A stretch of DNA of 7,106 nucleotides from Actinomycetes bacterium (lineage in GTDB: Bacteria > Actinomycetota > Thermoleophilia > RBG-16-64-13), in NCBI GenBank assembly GCA_021815245.1, contig JAKAHF010000106.1, forward strand, positions 1-7,106. The letters are read 5' to 3'. The notes under the pieces are model-generated. The model did no database searches. It was not told the origin of the DNA and saw only the letters and a list, made by a program, of their open reading frames with translations. A program made the translations under genes and the position numbers. Below, one piece after another: positions 4,351 through 7,106 of the stretch. Numbering within the stretch: position 1 is the stretch's first letter; each line of letters opens with the position of its first letter.

Positions 4351-5328
4351 ATGGAAAGTTTCTTCTCTCCGCTTAGCGATTTCTTCTTCTGGATCCTCAG
4401 GTTCCTGCAGGAGAACGTCGGCGTCAGTTGGTCGTGGGCGATCGTGCTGCTCACCATCGTGGTAAGGATCGTTCTGATTCCTCTGACGTGGCGGCAGATC
4501 AAGAGCATGCGGTCAATGCAGGCGCTGCAGCCCCAGTTGAAGCTGCTGCAGGAGAAGTACAAAGACGACCGTCAGCTTCTGAACCAGAAGATGATGGAGT
4601 TTTACCGCGAGAACAATGTAAGCCCGTTTGGGTCATGCTTGCCATTGCTGCTGCAGATGCCCGTGTTTCTGGGGCTCTTCTACATGCTGCGAGAGCAGGG
4701 GCAGGCGGCATGGTGGAGCATTCCGCCCGACGTCGGCACCTTCGCGGCTGTGTGGCATTCGGCCCCTGTCGGCTGGCTGTGGATCAGGGACATCACGCAC
4801 TTCGACATAGTCCTGATGTTCCTGTACATTGCGAGCCAGTTCCTGTCTTCGTGGCAGATGGCGCGCAAGGGCGCAGGCCAGCAGAAGGTCATCGCGTACA
4901 TCATGCCGCTGATGATCGGCATCTTCATGTTCATCTACAAGTGGCCAGCAGGTCTGTTCATCTACTGGATCACCTCGAACGTGTGGACCATCGCACAGCA
5001 GTTCGTGCTTGAGAAGGTCGTACCGGCACCGGTTCCGGTTATGCCTAGTGCTGACAAACAGAAGACCACCCCGGTGCGCGCGGCCGGGAAGACTCCAGCC
5101 AGAGCGACGGCCAAGCCTCCGGCAAAGCCTGCCGGCAAGGCGACTTCAAGTGGCGCCACCGCCAAGACACCGGCGAAGGGCACTACGACGGGAAAGGCTC
5201 CTGCTCCAGCGGCTGGGAAGACTGGAGGCAAGACCAGTGGCCAAAAGACGGGACAACAGGGGAAACCAGCGGGTAGCCCAGGCCAGCGGCAGAACCGTGG
5301 AACTGGCGGTCCAAAGAGCTCTAGCTGA
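4351..5328 (+). CDS. yidC: membrane protein insertase YidC/Oxa1, short Gram-positive type with basic tail
   Basis: YidC inserts proteins into the cytoplasmic membrane, alone or with SecYEG. The 325-aa product lacks the large periplasmic domain of proteobacterial YidC. About five membrane segments are visible at 26-46, 95-113, 150-168, 178-196 and 199-219. Arg39 in the first segment corresponds to the conserved groove Arg. A basic, possibly coiled-coil cytoplasmic loop lies at 47-90, followed by NVSPFGSCLPLLLQMPVFLGLF (89-110). Residues 236-325 form a tail rich in Lys, Ala, Pro, Gly and Thr with no Asp or Glu, like the ribosome-binding tails of Oxa1 and some YidC2 proteins. No lipobox Cys is seen at the N terminus. 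The ATG has TGGAG 3 nt upstream. The last 92 nt overlap jag in another frame. Confidence 0.95.
   Translation: MESFFSPLSDFFFWILRFLQENVGVSWSWAIVLLTIVVRIVLIPLTWRQIKSMRSMQALQPQLKLLQEKYKDDRQLLNQKMMEFYRENNVSPFGSCLPLLLQMPVFLGLFYMLREQGQAAWWSIPPDVGTFAAVWHSAPVGWLWIRDITHFDIVLMFLYIASQFLSSWQMARKGAGQQKVIAYIMPLMIGIFMFIYKWPAGLFIYWITSNVWTIAQQFVLEKVVPAPVPVMPSADKQKTTPVRAAGKTPARATAKPPAKPAGKATSSGATAKTPAKGTTTGKAPAPAAGKTGGKTSGQKTGQQGKPAGSPGQRQNRGTGGPKSSS
5223..5239 (+). promoter_or_regulatory. ribosome binding site and GTG start of jag inside yidC
   Basis: TGGAGG (5223-5228) lies 8 nt before an in-frame GTG (5237-5239). This decides the jag start. The next in-frame GTG (5297) has no such site and would cut off part of the conserved Jag N-terminal domain. 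The upstream reading to 5009 has no family similarity. Confidence 0.75.
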
Positions 5329-6055
5329 GCTGGATTTCGCGCCTGGCGAACTTGGTGACGACCAGTATGAGGTAACGATAGTCATCCCACCCGAAGAGGG
5401 GTTCATGGGGGTGGGTGCAGTCGATGCCGTGGTCGAGGTCGCGTTGGTCGGTGAGCAGTTCGACTTCTTCGGTCCCGACGACGATGCGCAGCCTCCGGAG
5501 CTTCTCAAGGGTCCCTACGACGACGATCGGTACGACGAAGACGACTTCGAGGGCTACCCGGACTCGCGCGATGGCGAGTATGAAGAGCAAGATGAAGAAG
5601 CGGATTCGCCCGAGGGGCAGCGCCTACGCCGGTTCTTGGCGAGGGTGCTTCGCGACATGGGGCTGGTAGCACAGATTCGGATCACCGAGACTGCCGAGGA
5701 GCTGCGCGCGGATATCGCTGGGGAAGAACTGGGTATTCTTATTGGGCGGAGGGGGCAGACGATCGATGCGGTGGAGTACCTAGCGGGCATCGCGGTGTTC
5801 CCCGGCACGCACTCTCGCAAGCACGTCGAAATCGACGCCGAAGGCTACAAGGAGCGACGCCGCCGGCAGATCGAGCGCGTGGCGCTTCGCAAGGCCGACG
5901 AGGTGGCCAAGCGTGGGCGACCCGCCAGTCTGACGCCGATGACGCCCGCCGAGAGGAAGATCGTTCATCTCACTCTGCGCAACCGCACCGACGTGGTCAC
6001 GGCCAGCCAGGGCAGGGAGCCCAACCGATCGGTCGTCATCTCACCGAATCGCTAG
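5237..6055 (+). CDS. jag: Jag/KhpB-type RNA-binding protein (Jag_N, KH and R3H domains)
   Basis: Jag (also KhpB or EloR) is a cytoplasmic RNA-binding protein usually encoded next to yidC and linked to cell elongation and division in Gram-positive bacteria. The 272-aa product has a Jag_N domain at about 14-72 (ASGRTVELAVQRALAELD, then EEGFMGVGAVDAVVEVAL). A very acidic linker follows at 73-127, with 24 Asp/Glu in 55 residues. The KH-type domain at about 128-205 contains LGILIGRRGQTIDAVEYL (165-182) with the GxxG loop GRRG (170-173). The R3H domain at about 208-270 carries RKIVH (Arg240, His244). The GTG start is chosen for its strong Shine-Dalgarno. Its first 30 codons lie within yidC, implying coupled expression. 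Confidence 0.93.
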   Translation: MAKRRDNRGNQRVAQASGRTVELAVQRALAELDFAPGELGDDQYEVTIVIPPEEGFMGVGAVDAVVEVALVGEQFDFFGPDDDAQPPELLKGPYDDDRYDEDDFEGYPDSRDGEYEEQDEEADSPEGQRLRRFLARVLRDMGLVAQIRITETAEELRADIAGEELGILIGRRGQTIDAVEYLAGIAVFPGTHSRKHVEIDAEGYKERRRRQIERVALRKADEVAKRGRPASLTPMTPAERKIVHLTLRNRTDVVTASQGREPNRSVVISPNR

Positions 6056-6265
6056 AAGCCAAGCCGACGAGAATGAGGGCCTGTCCGTAGGGGCGGGGCC
6101 GGTGTGGCGTGTGGCCGCGCGGACGTGCTGTGACCTGGTGTGATGTCCGTGGTGTGCGCGTTGGTTTTCTGGCATCATCATTGCCCCCGAGGGTGAAGAC
6201 ACCCACGGACTGATCAATTGCCGGTGCGAGCGCACAGAGGCCGGCGCAACCCGCGGTCGTTGCCC
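6056..6265. other. intergenic region between jag and mnmE
   Basis: No gene is recognised here. The segment holds a hairpin at 6187-6208 and a loose, bulged GC-rich stem around 6116-6160 followed by TTGGTTTTCT (6161-6170), which could act as a weak terminator after jag. I found no convincing sigma70 promoter and no Shine-Dalgarno for mnmE. The gap is unusually long against the tight packing upstream, so mnmE may form a separate unit. Confidence 0.5.
6187..6208 (+). other. hairpin upstream of mnmE
   Basis: CCG-A-GGGTG, an AAGA loop and CACCC-A-CGG fold into an eight-pair stem with one A/A mismatch. It ends 57 nt before the mnmE ATG. No U-run follows, so it could be a leader structure or a degenerate terminator. 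Confidence 0.4.
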
Positions 6266-7106
6266 ATGACGCCCTACAAGACGCAATCGAGATCGGCAGG
6301 TCCGACAGAGCAGCGATGCCGCGGTCGGGAAGATACGATTGTTGCTGTAGCGACGGCCGTCGGCCCTGGGGCTATCGGAATAGTGAGGCTGAGCGGCCGC
6401 ACGGCAGTGGAGATTGCGGGGGAGGTTTTCCGGCCGGCGCGCGGCGGCGAGGTCGGTTGCGATGAGAGTCACGTGCTCCTGTACGGGCACGTTGTGGATC
6501 CCCACAACGGCGCGGTGGTCGACGAAGCGTTGCTCGCCGTCATGCGGGCTCCGCGCACCTATACCCGAGAGGATGTCGTCGAGATCCAGTGTCACGGGGG
6601 TCTTGCCGCCCAGCGAGCGGTGTTGCGGCTGGTTCTTGAACACGGCGGGCGTTTGGCGGAGCCTGGCGAGTTCACTCGGAGGGCTTTCGAGAACGGCCGG
6701 ATCGATCTTGCACAGGCGGAGAGCGTGGCGGCGATCGTGAGTGCGCGGAGTACGGCGGCATTGCGAGCGTCGGTGCGGCAGCTGGAGGGTGGCCTGTCGG
6801 AGAAACTGAGGGCGATCCGCATGGACCTGGTACGGCTCTTGGCGCTGATCGAGGCCAGTGTCGATTTTTCCGACGAGGACGTCGACGACGTTGACTGGTC
6901 GGAGGTGACCAGCGGTCTGGAGAGGGTGGAGCTGGCGCTTGTGACCCTAGTGAGGACGGCTCTGGTCGGGCGTGTCCTCGAACAAGGGGTGCGCACCGCG
7001 ATCGTGGGCAAACCGAATGTGGGCAAGAGCTCTCTTCTGAACGCGCTTCTGATGCGAGAGCGGGCCATCGTGTCGGACATGCCTGGCACAACGCGGTGCA
7101 CGGGGG
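6266..7106 (+). CDS. mnmE: tRNA modification GTPase MnmE, 5' part
   Basis: With MnmG, MnmE modifies U34 in the anticodon of certain tRNAs. The window holds 280 residues; the 3' part (the rest of the G domain and the C-terminal helical part with its Cys-containing end) is missing. The N-terminal folate-binding domain begins at [22 protein letters not shown] (23-44) and includes [11 protein letters not shown] (102-112) and [21 protein letters not shown] (133-153). A helical segment follows at about 154-240. The G domain starts with the P-loop GKPNVGKSS (248-256), then SDMPGTTR (270-277). About 20 residues precede the conserved start, more than usual. The ATG has no clear Shine-Dalgarno; the alternative in-frame GTG at 6224 has none either. 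After GTTR the family normally has Asp, but here the codon reads Cys, at the window edge. Confidence 0.95.
   Translation, partial: MTPYKTQSRSAGPTEQRCRGREDTIVAVATAVGPGAIGIVRLSGRTAVEIAGEVFRPARGGEVGCDESHVLLYGHVVDPHNGAVVDEALLAVMRAPRTYTREDVVEIQCHGGLAAQRAVLRLVLEHGGRLAEPGEFTRRAFENGRIDLAQAESVAAIVSARSTAALRASVRQLEGGLSEKLRAIRMDLVRLLALIEASVDFSDEDVDDVDWSEVTSGLERVELALVTLVRTALVGRVLEQGVRTAIVGKPNVGKSSLLNALLMRERAIVSDMPGTTRCTG

Noticed and set aside
5009..5236. 76-residue upstream extension of jag
   Set aside because: It is the out-of-frame shadow of the Lys-rich YidC tail, Arg-rich and unlike any Jag. A strong ribosome binding site marks GTG 5237.
6116..6170. Intrinsic terminator after jag
   Set aside because: The GC-rich stem is interrupted by large bulges and the T-run is broken by Gs. 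It is mentioned only as a weak possibility in the intergenic entry.
1..7106. CRISPR array, insertion sequence, tRNA/rRNA or defence system
   Set aside because: I found no spaced repeats, transposase frame, terminal inverted repeats or RNA-gene signatures. Every coding region except the ATPase-HTH gene is a standard origin-locus housekeeping gene.

Overview
The window is a chromosomal replication-origin locus from a bacterium with fairly high G+C. The gene order is the classical bacterial one: (dnaN, just off the left edge) - dnaA - a GHKL-ATPase/helix-turn-helix gene - oriC - rpmH - rnpA - yidD - yidC - jag (KH/R3H) - mnmE (cut by the right edge). The two gene blocks diverge from a non-coding origin of about 0.9 kb. 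A short Oxa1-type YidC with no large periplasmic domain, but with a Lys-rich tail, points to a Gram-positive-type cell. High G+C, frequent GTG starts and the TTGTCCACA variant of the DnaA box suggest Actinobacteriota. MnmE, which is rare in the class Actinomycetia, makes a deep-branching class such as Coriobacteriia my best guess. That assignment is inference.

Left block (minus strand, 1-2545). The region downstream of dnaA holds one perfect and two degenerate DnaA boxes, a candidate dnaN promoter and an AT-richer stretch. dnaA encodes a complete 504-aa initiator. Immediately upstream, 3 nt away, lies a 259-aa protein that fuses a histidine-kinase-like ATP-binding domain, with no phospho-acceptor His domain, to a C-terminal winged helix. 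A candidate promoter for this pair has its -35 hexamer inside a DnaA-box-like sequence.

Centre (2546-3455). This is the main origin: a perfect DnaA box beside an AT-richer candidate unwinding element, then an 8-bp inverted repeat, a GC hairpin, a G-quadruplex-type purine tract and a second DnaA-box cluster. A very good sigma70-type promoter (TTGACG-N17-TATACT) follows and drives rightward transcription through a structured leader into rpmH.

Right block (plus strand, 3456-7106). rpmH, rnpA, yidD, yidC and jag are tightly packed. They supply ribosomal protein L34, the RNase P protein, and the membrane-insertion machinery with its RNA-binding partner. The best-supported jag start is a GTG with a strong Shine-Dalgarno that lies 92 nt inside yidC, so the basic YidC tail and the start of Jag share DNA. 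About 210 bp of non-coding sequence then precedes mnmE, a tRNA-modification GTPase whose 3' part is missing.

The locus is largely a conserved housekeeping one. The least ordinary parts are the ATPase-HTH gene between oriC and dnaA, the bipartite box layout, the G4-type tract, the folded rpmH leader and the yidC/jag overlap.
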